DNA of 64,000 nt from DATEVL01 sp035281845 (GCA_035281845.1 DATEVL010000028.1:1-64000), one strand, 5' to 3'; counted from the first letter of the stretch, positions 24,480-33,500 are shown. A program made the numbers and translations. Notes: generated by a model not told the origin, from the sequence alone.

Positions 24480-24989
24480 CTACGGTTCCGGCCGGTACGG
24501 TGCAAGGGTCTCGATAGGGCCGACGTACTCGGGGAGCCCGGCGTGACCGAGTATTTGACGAACGGCCTGGATCTCGCCGATGTGGTACCAGTAGTGGTAC
24601 GTCATCCTTCTCATGGCCGACCCGACGGTTTGGCCGACGGCCTTGCCGTCGAGCAGAAGATCGCCCTGGAGCGATTCGGTGGTCAGGCCGTCAAGGTAGA
24701 GGGCGCTCGATTGAACGACCGCCTGCCACAAGTGCATCGCCTCGGACAGGGTGGGGGTGCTCATCGGCGCGCCATACGCGTACACCGTGTTGAGGTCCGG
24801 AAAGATGATCACGCCTTGCGCTCGCTGGAGGAAATAGCGCTGCTCTTGCCAGGCCAGATGCCCGACAGTCCAGCTGATGCAGTTCATCGGGCCGACGTGG
24901 TGGGCGCCATCCTCCTCGGAGATCCCTTCGAGGCCGCGCAGCCATTCCGAGCGAGTGAAGCGTAATTGCTCGACCAGAGGGTGGGCCAC
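24480..24989 (-). CDS. DinB-family four-helix-bundle protein
   Basis: 169 residues from GTG 24989, chosen because GAGGAGGT lies 6 nt upstream; the upstream in-frame extension is Arg-rich and non-family. It has the DinB/YfiT pattern of His residues: CISWTVGHLAWQEQRYFL, and MTYHYWYHIGEIQAVRQIL for the second and third metal ligands. DinB-like proteins are often metal-dependent thiol transferases, but the substrate here is unknown. A strong terminator separates it from the YCII gene, so it is its own transcription unit, although it lies in the same orientation. Confidence 0.85.
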   Translation of the reverse strand: MAHPLVEQLRFTRSEWLRGLEGISEEDGAHHVGPMNCISWTVGHLAWQEQRYFLQRAQGVIIFPDLNTVYAYGAPMSTPTLSEAMHLWQAVVQSSALYLDGLTTESLQGDLLLDGKAVGQTVGSAMRRMTYHYWYHIGEIQAVRQILGHAGLPEYVGPIETLAPYRPEP

Positions 24990-25095
24990 GAAGACCTCCT
25001 CGGAGGGGCGGCGCCGATCACCGCCCAAACGGCCCCTCGAGCCACGAGCATCGCGGTGAGGGAGCCGCCCGGTCACCGAAGTCGAGTATCGCGCA

Positions 25096-25131
25096 AATAG
25101 ACCCGACCCGGTCAGCCGGGTCGGGTCTATT
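25096..25131. terminator. Strong bidirectional hairpin terminator
   Basis: Arms 25096-25111 and 25116-25131 form a perfect 16-bp stem (AATAGACCCGACCCGG) with loop TCAG; it ends in ATT/AAT on both strands. It lies after the stop of the YCII gene and before the DinB gene on the minus strand. Confidence 0.8.
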
Positions 25132-25215
25132 GAGTTGTCGGGCGGCCGCAGACCGGCCTTGTCGACGGACGGGCCGGAAACGCCACCAGCCGGCTCGTGA
25201 AGGCCTCATCTGGCG

Positions 25216-25569
25216 TCAGGCAGGACCGAAATCATCCGGGCCAAACACCTGCACGATCTCGGACTCGCCGTCGCCGACGATCTTGCGGAACCGCTTGCAC
25301 CATTCGATCGCCTCATCCAGCGACTTCACCTGAATCACCGCCCAGCCGCCCAAGAGCTCCTTCAACTCGATGAACGGCCCATCGGTCACGGTGAACTTCC
25401 CCTCCGAGAGCCGGAGCCGCGTTCCCTTCGGATTGAGGGACCCCGTCGCGACGAGGGCTCCAGCCCGCATCGCCTCCCCGATGAACGCCCCCATCTCGGC
25501 CATGAGCTCCGGCGTTGGGGGAGGCGCTCCCTCTGGCTTGTAGTTGGGATCGTAGACCATGAACTGCAT
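25216..25569 (-). CDS. YCII/DGPF-domain protein, ECF42 partner
   Basis: 117 residues from ATG 25569, with AAGGAGGA 7 nt before it (the ATG at 25575 is too close to this site). It is a YCII-fold protein: MQFMVYDPNYKPEG at the start, FTVTDGPFIELKELLGGWAV with the DGPF motif, and AIEWCKRFR near the end. Proteins of this type are consistently encoded next to ECF42 sigma factors; their biochemical role is not established. A TGTCGA-N17-CGAC promoter lies about 80 bp upstream, so it is a likely direct target of the neighbouring sigma factor. Confidence 0.9.
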   Translation of the reverse strand: MQFMVYDPNYKPEGAPPPTPELMAEMGAFIGEAMRAGALVATGSLNPKGTRLRLSEGKFTVTDGPFIELKELLGGWAVIQVKSLDEAIEWCKRFRKIVGDGESEIVQVFGPDDFGPA

Positions 25570-25650
25570 GTTCATTCCTCCTTGATGGCGGGGAGCCGAA
25601 CCATCCGGTGGGCTTGGCCCGGCTCTGCGGATTGGGCGGTTCAATAGATA

Positions 25651-25677
25651 GTCGTGCGGCAGAGCCCCAAATCGACA
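25651..25677 (-). promoter_or_regulatory. ECF42-type promoter of the YCII/DGPF gene
   Basis: On the minus strand TGTCGA (25677-25672) is followed after exactly 17 bp by CGAC (25654-25651). This matches the ECF42 -35/-10 pattern as I remember it from Streptomyces work (TGTCGA and CG(A/T)C). It lies between the sigma-factor stop and the YCII start. Confidence 0.6.
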
Positions 25678-25694
25678 GGTAGCCCCATGCAGTT

Positions 25695-26948
25695 TCAGCG
25701 TGGCAGGCTGGCCAACCTCCGCTCGAGAAGGCGTCGCTCCGGCTCCTGCCGGGCGAGGGCAAGTGCTCTTTCGTAAGAGACTCGGGCTTCGGCCGTTCTT
25801 CCGAGCCGCCGGCACAACTCCGCCCGACCCGAGTGAGCCAAGTGGTAGTCGCTCAGGTCGTCGCGCGCCAAGATCTCGTCCATCAGCGCAAGGCCTGCCT
25901 CAGGACCGTCGCGCATGGCTATGGCCGCGGCGCGATTCATCTCGACGATGGCCGACGGGGCCATCTCTGCCAGCCTGTCGTACAAAGCCACAATCTGAGC
26001 CCAGTCGGTGGCGGCGAAGGTGGGCGCCACTGCGTGCACGGCCGCGATGGCAGCCTGCAGAGTGTAGGGCCCGAACCGGCTGGTCACCAGGGCTCCCCTC
26101 AGCAAGGCAATCCCTTCTGTGATCTGTTCCCGATTCCAGAGCGAGCGATCCTGGTCCTCCAACAGGATCAAATCTCCCTCCGGCGATGTGCGCGCGGCGC
26201 GGCGTGATTCGTGCAGGAGCATCAATGACAGAAGACCGACCGCTTCCGGCTCCGGCAACAACTCGACCAACAGCCGGCCGAGGCGGATGGCTTCGCCCGA
26301 GAGGTCAGCCCGCGTCAGTGAGTCGCCTGACGAGGCGGTGTACCCCTCGTTGAAAACTAGGTAGATCACCTGGAGTACCGCTTCCAGCCGGTCGGGCAGT
26401 TCTGCCCGCGACGGCACCTCATACGGAATGCGCGCCTCACGAATCTTCGCCTTGGCTCGGACGATACGCTGGGCCAGGGTGGGCGGAGCGGTGAGGAAGG
26501 CGTAGGCGACTGCCTCCGTCGTCAGCCCGCACACCTCCCGGAGGGTCAGCGCCACACGGGCGTCCGCCGGAAGCTCGGGATGGCAGCAGGTGAAGATGAG
26601 GCGCAGCCGCTCGTCCTCGATGTCCCCCTGACCATTCTCCACGGCATCCTTCGCTTCGTGGTCGAGTCGATCGGCGAGCTCCTCCAGGGAGGTGTCGAAC
26701 CGCGCACGTCGTCTCAGAGTGTCGATCGCCTTGAAGCGGCCAGTCGAAACGAGCCACGCTCGGGGATGTGCCGGCACGCCCGATCGAGGCCACTGCGCCA
26801 TCGCCGCGGTGAAGGCCTCCTGCATCCCCTCCTCGGCCAGGTCGAAGTCACCCAGGAGCCGAATCAGGGTGGCCAGGATGCGGCGCGAGTCGGAGCGGTA
26901 GATAGCGTCTACGTGCTGGCGGAGCTCTTCGTCCGGCCCTTGGCTCAT
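25695..26948 (-). CDS. ECF-type RNA polymerase sigma factor, ECF42 group, with C-terminal TPR-like extension
   Basis: 417 residues. Sigma region 2 is at the N-terminus (RRILATLIRLLGDFDLAEEGMQ, then PRAWLVSTGRFKAIDTLRRR), and region 4 includes RVALTLREVCGLTTEAVAYA and TLAQRIVRAKAKIREARI. The last ~230 residues are the ECF42-type extension (VIYLVFNEGYTASSG, LLMLLHESRRAAR-type helices and TPR-like RTAEARVSYERALALARQ), which replaces an anti-sigma factor in this group. No anti-sigma gene is nearby. It has its own candidate TGTCGG-N17-CGTC promoter upstream, so autoregulation is likely. Confidence 0.92.
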   Translation of the reverse strand: MSQGPDEELRQHVDAIYRSDSRRILATLIRLLGDFDLAEEGMQEAFTAAMAQWPRSGVPAHPRAWLVSTGRFKAIDTLRRRARFDTSLEELADRLDHEAKDAVENGQGDIEDERLRLIFTCCHPELPADARVALTLREVCGLTTEAVAYAFLTAPPTLAQRIVRAKAKIREARIPYEVPSRAELPDRLEAVLQVIYLVFNEGYTASSGDSLTRADLSGEAIRLGRLLVELLPEPEAVGLLSLMLLHESRRAARTSPEGDLILLEDQDRSLWNREQITEGIALLRGALVTSRFGPYTLQAAIAAVHAVAPTFAATDWAQIVALYDRLAEMAPSAIVEMNRAAAIAMRDGPEAGLALMDEILARDDLSDYHLAHSGRAELCRRLGRTAEARVSYERALALARQEPERRLLERRLASLPR

Positions 26949-26984
26949 ACCGTTGGCGCTATCCGAGGTTGCGGAGGAACGGCC

Positions 26985-27011
26985 GACGGGGTTTCGCGCT
27001 GACCCCCGACA
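26985..27011 (-). promoter_or_regulatory. Candidate ECF42-type promoter of the sigma-factor gene
   Basis: TGTCGG (27011-27006) and CGTC (26988-26985) are 17 bp apart on the minus strand, 37 bp before the sigma ATG. It has the same layout as the YCII promoter with one change in the -35 element. The 167-bp gap holds no other signal I can support. Confidence 0.45.
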
Positions 27012-27115
27012 CTGCCAAGGAGGAAACGAGAGTCGTTGTTGGCGTCGAACGCTCCCAATGTCCGCCTATCGGCCATCGTTGCGACGTGGCCGCCTTAGAC
27101 GCGATTCGATCTGTC

Positions 27116-28237
27116 TCACGGGCAGGCGTTCTGAACGTGCGCCTCGAACGTTGTGGCAAACACGTGTCGGCCGCTCCCGTCGCACGCCGCGCGAAAGAAG
27201 AGGAAGGCCGTATCGGCCGGGGAGGCCACACTCTCCAAGGAGGCAAGGCCCGGGTTGCCGATCGGCCCCGGGGGGAGACCGGCGTAGCGGTAGGTGTTGT
27301 ACGGAGAGTCGATCCCGAGATCGCTCTCCGTCAACGGCGCCTTCCACCAGGCGCCATCCGCCTGCCGCCCGAGGGCGTATTGAACCGTCGGATCGGCCTG
27401 CAGCGGGATCCCGAGCGCCAAGCGGTTGAAGAATACGGAGGCGATCAGCGGGCGTTCCTCGGGAAGCGCCGACTCTCGCTCGACGACCGACGCCAGAGTC
27501 ACGGCTTCAAACGGAGTCAACCCATCGGCTTCGAAAGCGGCCATCAGATCGGAGCCCACGCGGTCATCGAAGTTCTCCATCATCATGGCCACGACCTCGC
27601 CGGCCGTCATCTGCGGGCCGAGTTGATAAGTGTCGGGAAAGAGGAACCCCTCGACATCGGCCACCCCCGGCGGCCCCGCCAAGGATGGAGACAGCTCCAA
27701 GCGGCTGGCGGCGAGGAAGTCATCGGAGCTGAAAGCGAGGCCTAGATTCCCTGCAGCATCGGCCACCTCTTCTTTCCGCCAACCTTCAGGGATCGTGAGG
27801 GTGTACCGGCTGGCCCGGGCGCGCTGCAGCTGTTCGGCGAGCGCGCGCGGGCTCATCGATCCGCTCACCTCGTAGCTCCCCGCCTCGATCCCGGTGTCGA
27901 GCCCGCGATAGCGGAGGTAGCGCGTGAAGAGGGTCGGATTCTCCAACACGCCCCGTTCCGCCAACGCCGCGGCCACAGCCGATGCGTCTTGTCCGGGCTC
28001 GACTTCGAAGGTCACCGTTTGTTCCAACGTTCCAGCCGGAGAGGAGAGGTCGCGCTGGTTCAGAACCAGATATATCGCCAGGAACGTTCGATCCGGCCAC
28101 GGGAGGCCTCGGGCGGGTTCGCCCAGGGATGCGATGGAAACCTGCACCGCCAGCGCCGCCCCGAGGCAACAAAGCAACACGACGCCGGCGAGGAGGGCGA
28201 TCGGCCAACAGCCGGCCCTAGGTCGTCTTGCCGGCAT
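27116..28237 (-). CDS. mltG: Endolytic murein transglycosylase MltG (YceG family)
   Basis: 373 residues. An N-terminal membrane anchor (PIALLAGVVLLCCLGAALAV, about residues 12-31) is followed by a LysM-like region (EPGQDASAVAAALAERGVL) and the catalytic YceG domain: TIPEGWRKEEVADA, LFPDTYQLGP and the catalytic Glu in TLASVVERESALPEERPLIA, then VFFNRLALGIPLQADPTVQY and SPYNTYRYAGLPPGPIGNPG. It trims nascent glycan strands to set peptidoglycan chain length, so the host makes peptidoglycan. It overlaps ruvX by 20 bp, a common pairing. Confidence 0.95.
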   Translation of the reverse strand: MPARRPRAGCWPIALLAGVVLLCCLGAALAVQVSIASLGEPARGLPWPDRTFLAIYLVLNQRDLSSPAGTLEQTVTFEVEPGQDASAVAAALAERGVLENPTLFTRYLRYRGLDTGIEAGSYEVSGSMSPRALAEQLQRARASRYTLTIPEGWRKEEVADAAGNLGLAFSSDDFLAASRLELSPSLAGPPGVADVEGFLFPDTYQLGPQMTAGEVVAMMMENFDDRVGSDLMAAFEADGLTPFEAVTLASVVERESALPEERPLIASVFFNRLALGIPLQADPTVQYALGRQADGAWWKAPLTESDLGIDSPYNTYRYAGLPPGPIGNPGLASLESVASPADTAFLFFRAACDGSGRHVFATTFEAHVQNACP

Positions 28238-28616
28238 CCAGGTAGCCCTGCAAAATGACGGCGGCGGCGCGGGCGTCGGTCATCTCGTCACCCGCATGAA
28301 GCTGGAGCGCTTCCTCGGTCGACCCGGTCTCGTCCCAGGTCTCGACTCGCGGGAAGCCGGCTTGGCGTATGGCGCCGACCAGCCGGAAGGCCCGGCGCGC
28401 CTGAGGTCCGATCTCGCCTCGGCTGTCGTAGGCCACCCCGACCACGATCGTGTCGACGCCCTCGTGTTCAGCGATCTCGACGATGCCCTGCGCGTCGTGG
28501 ACGCGTGAGACATGGGGGATGACCTTCAACGGACGGGCGATCGTTCGGGACGGATCCGACACGGCCAGCCCCAGCCGGGATTCCCCCGGATCGACGGATA
28601 GGACGCGAGTTGTCAT
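28218..28616 (-). CDS. ruvX: Putative Holliday-junction resolvase / pre-16S rRNA nuclease YqgF
   Basis: 132 residues from ATG 28616, whose ATGA overlaps the stop of the upstream gene. It is an RNase H-fold nuclease: LSVDPGESRLGLAVSDPS carries the first acidic residue, DTIVVGVAYDSRGE the G-x-P-like loop (here GVAYDSRG), and WDETGSTEEA plus DARAAAVILQGYL the remaining acids. Upstream in-frame residues are a shadow of the baseplate-J-like gene. It is needed for 16S maturation in well-studied bacteria. Confidence 0.92.
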   Translation of the reverse strand: MTTRVLSVDPGESRLGLAVSDPSRTIARPLKVIPHVSRVHDAQGIVEIAEHEGVDTIVVGVAYDSRGEIGPQARRAFRLVGAIRQAGFPRVETWDETGSTEEALQLHAGDEMTDARAAAVILQGYLDAGKTT

Positions 28617-30130
28617 GGCCCGGAGGCCCAGCTCGGAGTCCAGACGAGCTGAATCCTCCATGGCAAGAGAGGCAGCCGCGGCCACCAACTGGGCCAAAGC
28701 CGGATCACCGGCGGCGATTTCAACTCGGTTTGAGTGGTCAGTTGGGATCGGGCTTGATCGATCGCTCTTCCGGCAGCCCGGGAAGACAGCGAGGCTGGGT
28801 CGACGGCAGGGTAGGTCTCGCCCGAGACTGCCCCCCGATACAACTTGGCCCCGGACACCGTCAGATCGTGCGTCGGAATCAGATCTAGGCGGATCGACTC
28901 GGGGACGACCGCTTCCTGAGCGCCGGCGATTTCTTGCAACGCGGCCAGCCCTTGCTCCGTGAGTCGGTCCTCTCGGAAGGCGACGGCCTCCACCACCATG
29001 GCCAGCGAGGCCAAGACGCTTTCGGAAGGTTCACCCACTTGCGGGCGGTGATCCGAATTCACCACTCGGCCAATCGCCACCGAATCGGGCACCAGGGCCT
29101 CGCCGTCGGCCAACTGCTCCAACAATGAAGCGTTGCCTTCTTGGAGAAGTTGACGCTCGAGAGCTTGCTGGGCGCGGGTGAGATCGGAGCCAGTCACTCC
29201 CGCTTCGGGCTGTGTCACGCCGCCGGAGGTCGCCTCGGGATTCGAGACGGTGAGCTGCAGACCCAAGGTGCCTTCGACGGCCAAGATCGCCTCGGCCGCC
29301 ACGTTGCCGGCTTCACCGGCCTCGGTGGCCCGTATCGGAACAAGGACCTCGCCTCCGATTCCAGGCGGCACGATGGCCCGCGCGGTCGTCTCAAACCTCA
29401 CGGGCTTGTCGCCCAAGGTTCGCAAGCCGGTTCCTCCCGGCACCATCTGCTCCGTCTCTTCCCGATTCGTGAAGAGAGCCGATCCGCTGGCCGTCGCCGT
29501 GTCGGCCATGACCGTGCCGCGGGTCGGGAGGCGGATCTCGTCTTCAACCTCGACCTCAAGCCGGCGCGAGGGAATCCAGACGACCCCCTCTTCGTCCACC
29601 GGGTCCTCAGCGAAGACGAACTGGATTGCGGTCTGGGCCGGCCGGGTCGCCGGCGTCAACTCGATCACCGCGGCCGGCCCGACGACGATCGAAAGGGCAA
29701 GCAACGCCAAGATGACAATCAGCATCCAGCCGGCGCGCCCGACGTCGTCCCAACGGCGTGGAACGGCGACGGCCTTGGGCCGGGGTCGGAGCTCGCTGGC
29801 CGGCTTCCGACCTGGCGGGGAAACCGGCAGCACGGGCGCTGTCGGCACGGCCGGCCAGGCATCCGGGGAAAGCGATTCGAGATCGTCGAAGATCGGCAGG
29901 CGGAGCTCGAGCGCGTGGGCGCGGACGTCCGGATCGTGGCTGACGACGCCCAACTGAGCCGCCTGACGTGCAGCCTCTCGTTTCACCAGGACGAGATCCA
30001 CTCGGCGGTGAAGCACGCGGCCGTAGGGCGGCCACACCAGCACGACCCGATCGGCCTGCACCCAACGCAGCTTTTCGCGCGTCGAGGCGGTGTCGTCATG
30101 CGGATCCAGATAGAGAAGCTGCGTCTTCAT
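28613..30130 (-). CDS. Membrane protein with baseplate-J-like extracytoplasmic domain
   Basis: About 505 residues from ATG 30130 (an alternative start is 30157). An N-terminal cytoplasmic part of ~150 residues opens with MKTQLLYLDPHDDTASTREK. One hydrophobic segment follows (GWMLIVILALLALSIVVGPA), then a beta-rich outer part containing MADTATASGSALFTNRE and VLVPIRATEAGEAGNVAAEA, the pattern of the baseplate_J-like domain (GxVxVPVxAxxxGxxGNV). Such proteins recur in Chloroflexota genomes outside phage clusters, with unknown function. No other phage genes are nearby, so this is probably a host cell-surface protein. It ends in a Trp/Pro-rich tail (WPSWWPRLPLLPWR) that could be a second membrane contact. 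Confidence 0.75.
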   Translation of the reverse strand: MKTQLLYLDPHDDTASTREKLRWVQADRVVLVWPPYGRVLHRRVDLVLVKREAARQAAQLGVVSHDPDVRAHALELRLPIFDDLESLSPDAWPAVPTAPVLPVSPPGRKPASELRPRPKAVAVPRRWDDVGRAGWMLIVILALLALSIVVGPAAVIELTPATRPAQTAIQFVFAEDPVDEEGVVWIPSRRLEVEVEDEIRLPTRGTVMADTATASGSALFTNREETEQMVPGGTGLRTLGDKPVRFETTARAIVPPGIGGEVLVPIRATEAGEAGNVAAEAILAVEGTLGLQLTVSNPEATSGGVTQPEAGVTGSDLTRAQQALERQLLQEGNASLLEQLADGEALVPDSVAIGRVVNSDHRPQVGEPSESVLASLAMVVEAVAFREDRLTEQGLAALQEIAGAQEAVVPESIRLDLIPTHDLTVSGAKLYRGAVSGETYPAVDPASLSSRAAGRAIDQARSQLTTQTELKSPPVIRLWPSWWPRLPLLPWRIQLVWTPSWASGP

Positions 30131-30202
30131 CGAGGCGAGGTCGGACGACGCCCCCACTTGATTCGGATTTCATTCGTCCCGCTCTTCGCCCTCACCCCCT
30201 GT

Positions 30203-30371
30203 CCCCCTCTCCGCGGACGATGATTCGATTCAAGTCGGGACATGGCGGAGAGGGGGTAGAAGGTCTGGGGGGATGGGGGTAGCGAGGCTCCCCCCATCCC
30301 CCCAGAAACACCTTCCCCTCCCCCTGCGCGGATACTTGGGTTGCGGATCAGAGCCCACGCAGGGGGAGGGG
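30203..30371. repeat. Three consecutive perfect inverted repeats in the alaS downstream gap
   Basis: Arms are 30203-30214/30245-30256 (12 bp), 30267-30279/30291-30303 (13 bp) and 30315-30328/30358-30371 (14 bp), all of C-run/G-run type. They fill the 359-bp gap between alaS (3' end) and the baseplate-J-like gene, which holds no supported ORF. They may stop alaS transcription or be decayed mobile repeats. Confidence 0.7.
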
Positions 30372-30489
30372 TCAGGGGTGGGGGCGTGGTCCGAACCGCG
30401 TTGTTCCGCAAGTTTCTAGGCTCCTTGGGTATTGGGTCCCAGACCGAGAATGCACCCGTGCACAGGCGAAGGCGATTGGGCGATGGGCC

Positions 30490-33222
30490 TCATGCCGGCG
30501 ACGCGGCTAGGTGGGCCTCGATCCATCGGCGAGCCAGCTCGATCGCCTCCGGCAAACCGCGGGCGTCCTTTCCTCCGGCCTGGGCCATCGTGGCGCGCCC
30601 ACCCCCGCCTCCGCCGATGGGACGAGCCGCCGTTTTCACCAGGTCGACCGCGTTCATCCCGCGCCGGGTCAGGTCGGCGCTGAGCGAAGCGATCAGGACC
30701 GGCTTCCCATCGAACTCGGAACCGAGGACCACCGCATGCGTCGAATGCTGAGTACGGAAGGGATCCGACAACGCGCGCAGGTCGTCGGCGCTGCAACCGG
30801 GGACGAGTCCGATCAGGACTCGGGCGTCACCGATCTGCTCATCCGGCAGACGGTGCAGGATCTCCCCCGCCGTCTGGCGCTGCAAGCTCGAGACTCGGCC
30901 CTCGAGAGCCTTCCGTTCGCGCAGCAGAGTTGCGACTTGGGTTTCGGCCTGTTCCGGAGTTGTCTCCAAAAGGTCCGCCACGCGCTGCAGGGCTTCGGCC
31001 GTGCGCTCGAAGTAAGCCTGCGCCTGGCGTCCGGTCAGCGCCTCGATGCGTCGGATCCCGGCGCCGACGCTCTCCTCCCGAACGATCACGAAGGGGCCGA
31101 TGTCGCCGGTCTGGCGAACGTGCGTCCCGCCGCACAACTCGTACGAGAAGCGGCGCGGGCTGCCGATAGAAATCGTGCGGACAGTTTCGCCATAGGTCTC
31201 GCCAAAGAGCGCCATCGCGCCCTCGCCCTCGGCTTCCTGACGAGGTTTCTCGACGACCGCCAGCGGCATGTTTTCGAAGATGGCCTCGGTCACCAATTGC
31301 TGAACGCGGCGGATCTCGTCCGCCGTCAGCGGCCGGGGGTGGGTGAAATCGAATCGCAACCGATCGGGGGCGACGAGCGACCCGGCCTGCCGGGCGTGTT
31401 GGCCGAGGACGGCCCGCAGGCCGGCGTGCAATAAGTGAGTGGCGGTGTGATTGCGCATGATGTCCCAACGCCGCTGCGCATCGACCGACGCCCGCGCTCG
31501 CTCTCCGGCGCGCACCGTTCCGCGAACGACTTCGCCGACGTGCAAGATCACCCCGGCGACGGGCTCGCGCATGTCGTGAACAGCAAACTCCCAAGCAGAG
31601 CCGTTGGTGGAGGTGATGACGCCGGTGTCGGAAACCTGACCGCCGGCGGCGACATAGAACGATGTAGCAGGCAGGACGACGGCGCCTTGCTGCCCGGCCT
31701 CCAGCGCCGCCACCGACTCGTCTTCACGGAGCAGAGCGACGACCTCTCCCTCGACCTCCAACGGTCCGTAGGGGTTGTAGCTGACGCCCTGGTTCTGCAA
31801 ACCGTCTAGAACCTGGCTGTACACGGGGGCCACGTCGGCGGACGCCCGATCGGATACCCCGGCGGTGGAAGCTTCGCGATGAGAGTCCATCGCCTCGCGG
31901 AACCCGACCTCGTCCACTTCCAACCCGCGCTCGCGGGCGATATCGCGGGAGATCTCGAGCGGCAGGCCGTAGGTGGCATACAAGTCGAATGCGCGCCGAC
32001 CGTCGAGACGACCGTGGTCTTGCGCCGCGGCTTCCGCCAGGAGCGCATCGAGTCGCGCCAGCCCGGTGTCGACCGTGCGCTGAAAGCGCTCTTCTTCTTC
32101 TGTGATCGTTCGCTCGATCGCCGCCTGGTTGCGGACCAGCTCGGGGTAGACCTCGCCGTATTCCTCGACCACAGTGCGGGCGACTTCCGCCAGGAAAGGG
32201 CCGCGGAAGCCGGCCTTGGCGCCGAAGCGCCCTGCGCGGCGGATGATCATGCGGCAGACGTAGTTGCGGCCGGTGTTGCCGGGGACGACCCCGTCGGCGA
32301 TCAGGAAGGCCGCTGCCCGTCCGTGATCGGCGATCACCCGATAGGGGGTCCACAATTCACGCGCTTGCGCATCGTCGTGCTTCAGCCGCCGCTGAACAGA
32401 CTGAAGGATCGGTTGAAAGAGGTCGGTGGCATAGTTGGACGAGACGCCCTGAAGGACCGAAACCAATCGCTCGAACCCCATGCCAGTGTCGACGTGTCTC
32501 TTGGGCAGCGGCTCGAGCGCCGTCGGGCCCAGACGGTTATATTGAATGAAGACCAGGTTCCACAGCTCGACGTAGCGCTGGCAGTCCCCGTTGAGCCGGC
32601 AGACGTGGCCGGGGACGCCCTGCTTGTCACAGGCCGCGGGGCCGCGGTCGATGTGCATCTCGCTGTCCGGGCCGCAGGGGCCGACTTCGGCCATCTCCCA
32701 GAAGTTCTCATTGCGCCCGAAGAAGGCCACGTGCGACGGATCGAAGCCCGGCTGCTGGCGCCAGATCTCGGCGGCTTCGTCGTCGCGCGGGATCTCACCT
32801 TTCTCGTCGGCGAAGCAGGTGGCATACAGGTCCTTCTTCGGCAGGCCCCAAGCCTCGGTCAGCAACTGCCAGGCCCAGGGGATGGCCTCCGCCTTGTAGT
32901 AGTCGCCGAAGGACCAGTTGCCGAGCATCTCGAAAAATGTCTGGTGGATATCGTCGCGCCCGACGTCGTCCAGGTCGTTGTGCTTCCCGGTGACGCGCAG
33001 GCATTTCTGTGAGTCGACCGCCCGGACGTAGGGCCGGCTGCCGGTGCCGAGAAAGACGTCTTTGAACTGGACCATCCCCGAGTTGGTGAAGAGAAGCGTC
33101 GGATCGGAGGCCGGAACGAGCGGAGCCGAATGGACCACGGTGTGATCGCGGCGCGCGAAGAAGTCCAGGAACGACTGGCGGATCTCCCTGCTGGTCATCG
33201 GCCCGGCGGATCGCTTCTTCAT
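30490..33222 (-). CDS. alaS: Alanyl-tRNA synthetase
   Basis: 910 residues from ATG 33222, normal for a bacterial AlaRS. The catalytic core has FLDFFARRDHTVVHSAPLVP, FTNSGMVQFKDVFLG and HNDLDDVGRDDIHQTFFEM. The editing domain has HTATHLLHAGLRAVLG and the zinc motif CGGTHVRQTGDIGPF. The C-terminal DHHA1 domain ends GGGGGGRATMAQAGGKDARG. It charges tRNA-Ala and clears mischarged Ser/Gly. A good sigma-70 promoter sits 22-50 bp upstream. The alaS/ruvX/mltG neighbourhood is conserved in many bacteria. Confidence 0.97.
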   Translation of the reverse strand: MKKRSAGPMTSREIRQSFLDFFARRDHTVVHSAPLVPASDPTLLFTNSGMVQFKDVFLGTGSRPYVRAVDSQKCLRVTGKHNDLDDVGRDDIHQTFFEMLGNWSFGDYYKAEAIPWAWQLLTEAWGLPKKDLYATCFADEKGEIPRDDEAAEIWRQQPGFDPSHVAFFGRNENFWEMAEVGPCGPDSEMHIDRGPAACDKQGVPGHVCRLNGDCQRYVELWNLVFIQYNRLGPTALEPLPKRHVDTGMGFERLVSVLQGVSSNYATDLFQPILQSVQRRLKHDDAQARELWTPYRVIADHGRAAAFLIADGVVPGNTGRNYVCRMIIRRAGRFGAKAGFRGPFLAEVARTVVEEYGEVYPELVRNQAAIERTITEEEERFQRTVDTGLARLDALLAEAAAQDHGRLDGRRAFDLYATYGLPLEISRDIARERGLEVDEVGFREAMDSHREASTAGVSDRASADVAPVYSQVLDGLQNQGVSYNPYGPLEVEGEVVALLREDESVAALEAGQQGAVVLPATSFYVAAGGQVSDTGVITSTNGSAWEFAVHDMREPVAGVILHVGEVVRGTVRAGERARASVDAQRRWDIMRNHTATHLLHAGLRAVLGQHARQAGSLVAPDRLRFDFTHPRPLTADEIRRVQQLVTEAIFENMPLAVVEKPRQEAEGEGAMALFGETYGETVRTISIGSPRRFSYELCGGTHVRQTGDIGPFVIVREESVGAGIRRIEALTGRQAQAYFERTAEALQRVADLLETTPEQAETQVATLLRERKALEGRVSSLQRQTAGEILHRLPDEQIGDARVLIGLVPGCSADDLRALSDPFRTQHSTHAVVLGSEFDGKPVLIASLSADLTRRGMNAVDLVKTAARPIGGGGGGRATMAQAGGKDARGLPEAIELARRWIEAHLAASPA

Positions 33223-33243
33223 GGGTTCTTTGAATCGCCGAGA

Positions 33244-33272
33244 ATTATACGTGGCGGGCGCGGCAGGCTCAA
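33244..33272 (-). promoter_or_regulatory. Sigma-70-type promoter of alaS
   Basis: On the minus strand TTGAGC (33272-33267), a 17-bp spacer and a perfect TATAAT (33249-33244) predict a start near 33237, 15 nt before the alaS ATG. Confidence 0.7.
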
Positions 33273-33286
33273 CTCGTAGCGCGCGA

Positions 33287-33384
33287 CCCCCACCCAACCG
33301 TCCCCCTTGCAGGGGGAGGGGGAGAAGAGCGCCGTGCTCCGGCTCGCCATCCTCCTCCTTCCAGGGGGAGGGAAGGGGTGGGGG
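33287..33384. repeat. Inverted-repeat region upstream of the metallopeptidase gene
   Basis: CCCCCACCC (33287-33295) pairs with GGGTGGGGG (33376-33384), and CCCCCT/AGGGGG (33302-33316) forms an inner hairpin. This is the same C-run/G-run family as at 30.2-30.4 kb; the copies flank alaS on both sides. Confidence 0.55.
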
Positions 33385-33500
33385 TGGATCCTCACGCGCT
33401 TGCCCTCATGACCTCGGGCGACCTCGTGCGAGCTATGCTATCCTACTCGGCGCCGCGCCGCGGGATGCGGGACGCGCGAGAGCGAAGGAACGAGACAGGG

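Noticed and set aside
28613..30130. Phage or contractile-tail island suggested by the baseplate-J-like domain
   Set aside because: No sheath, tube, spike or other phage gene is nearby; neighbours are conserved housekeeping genes.
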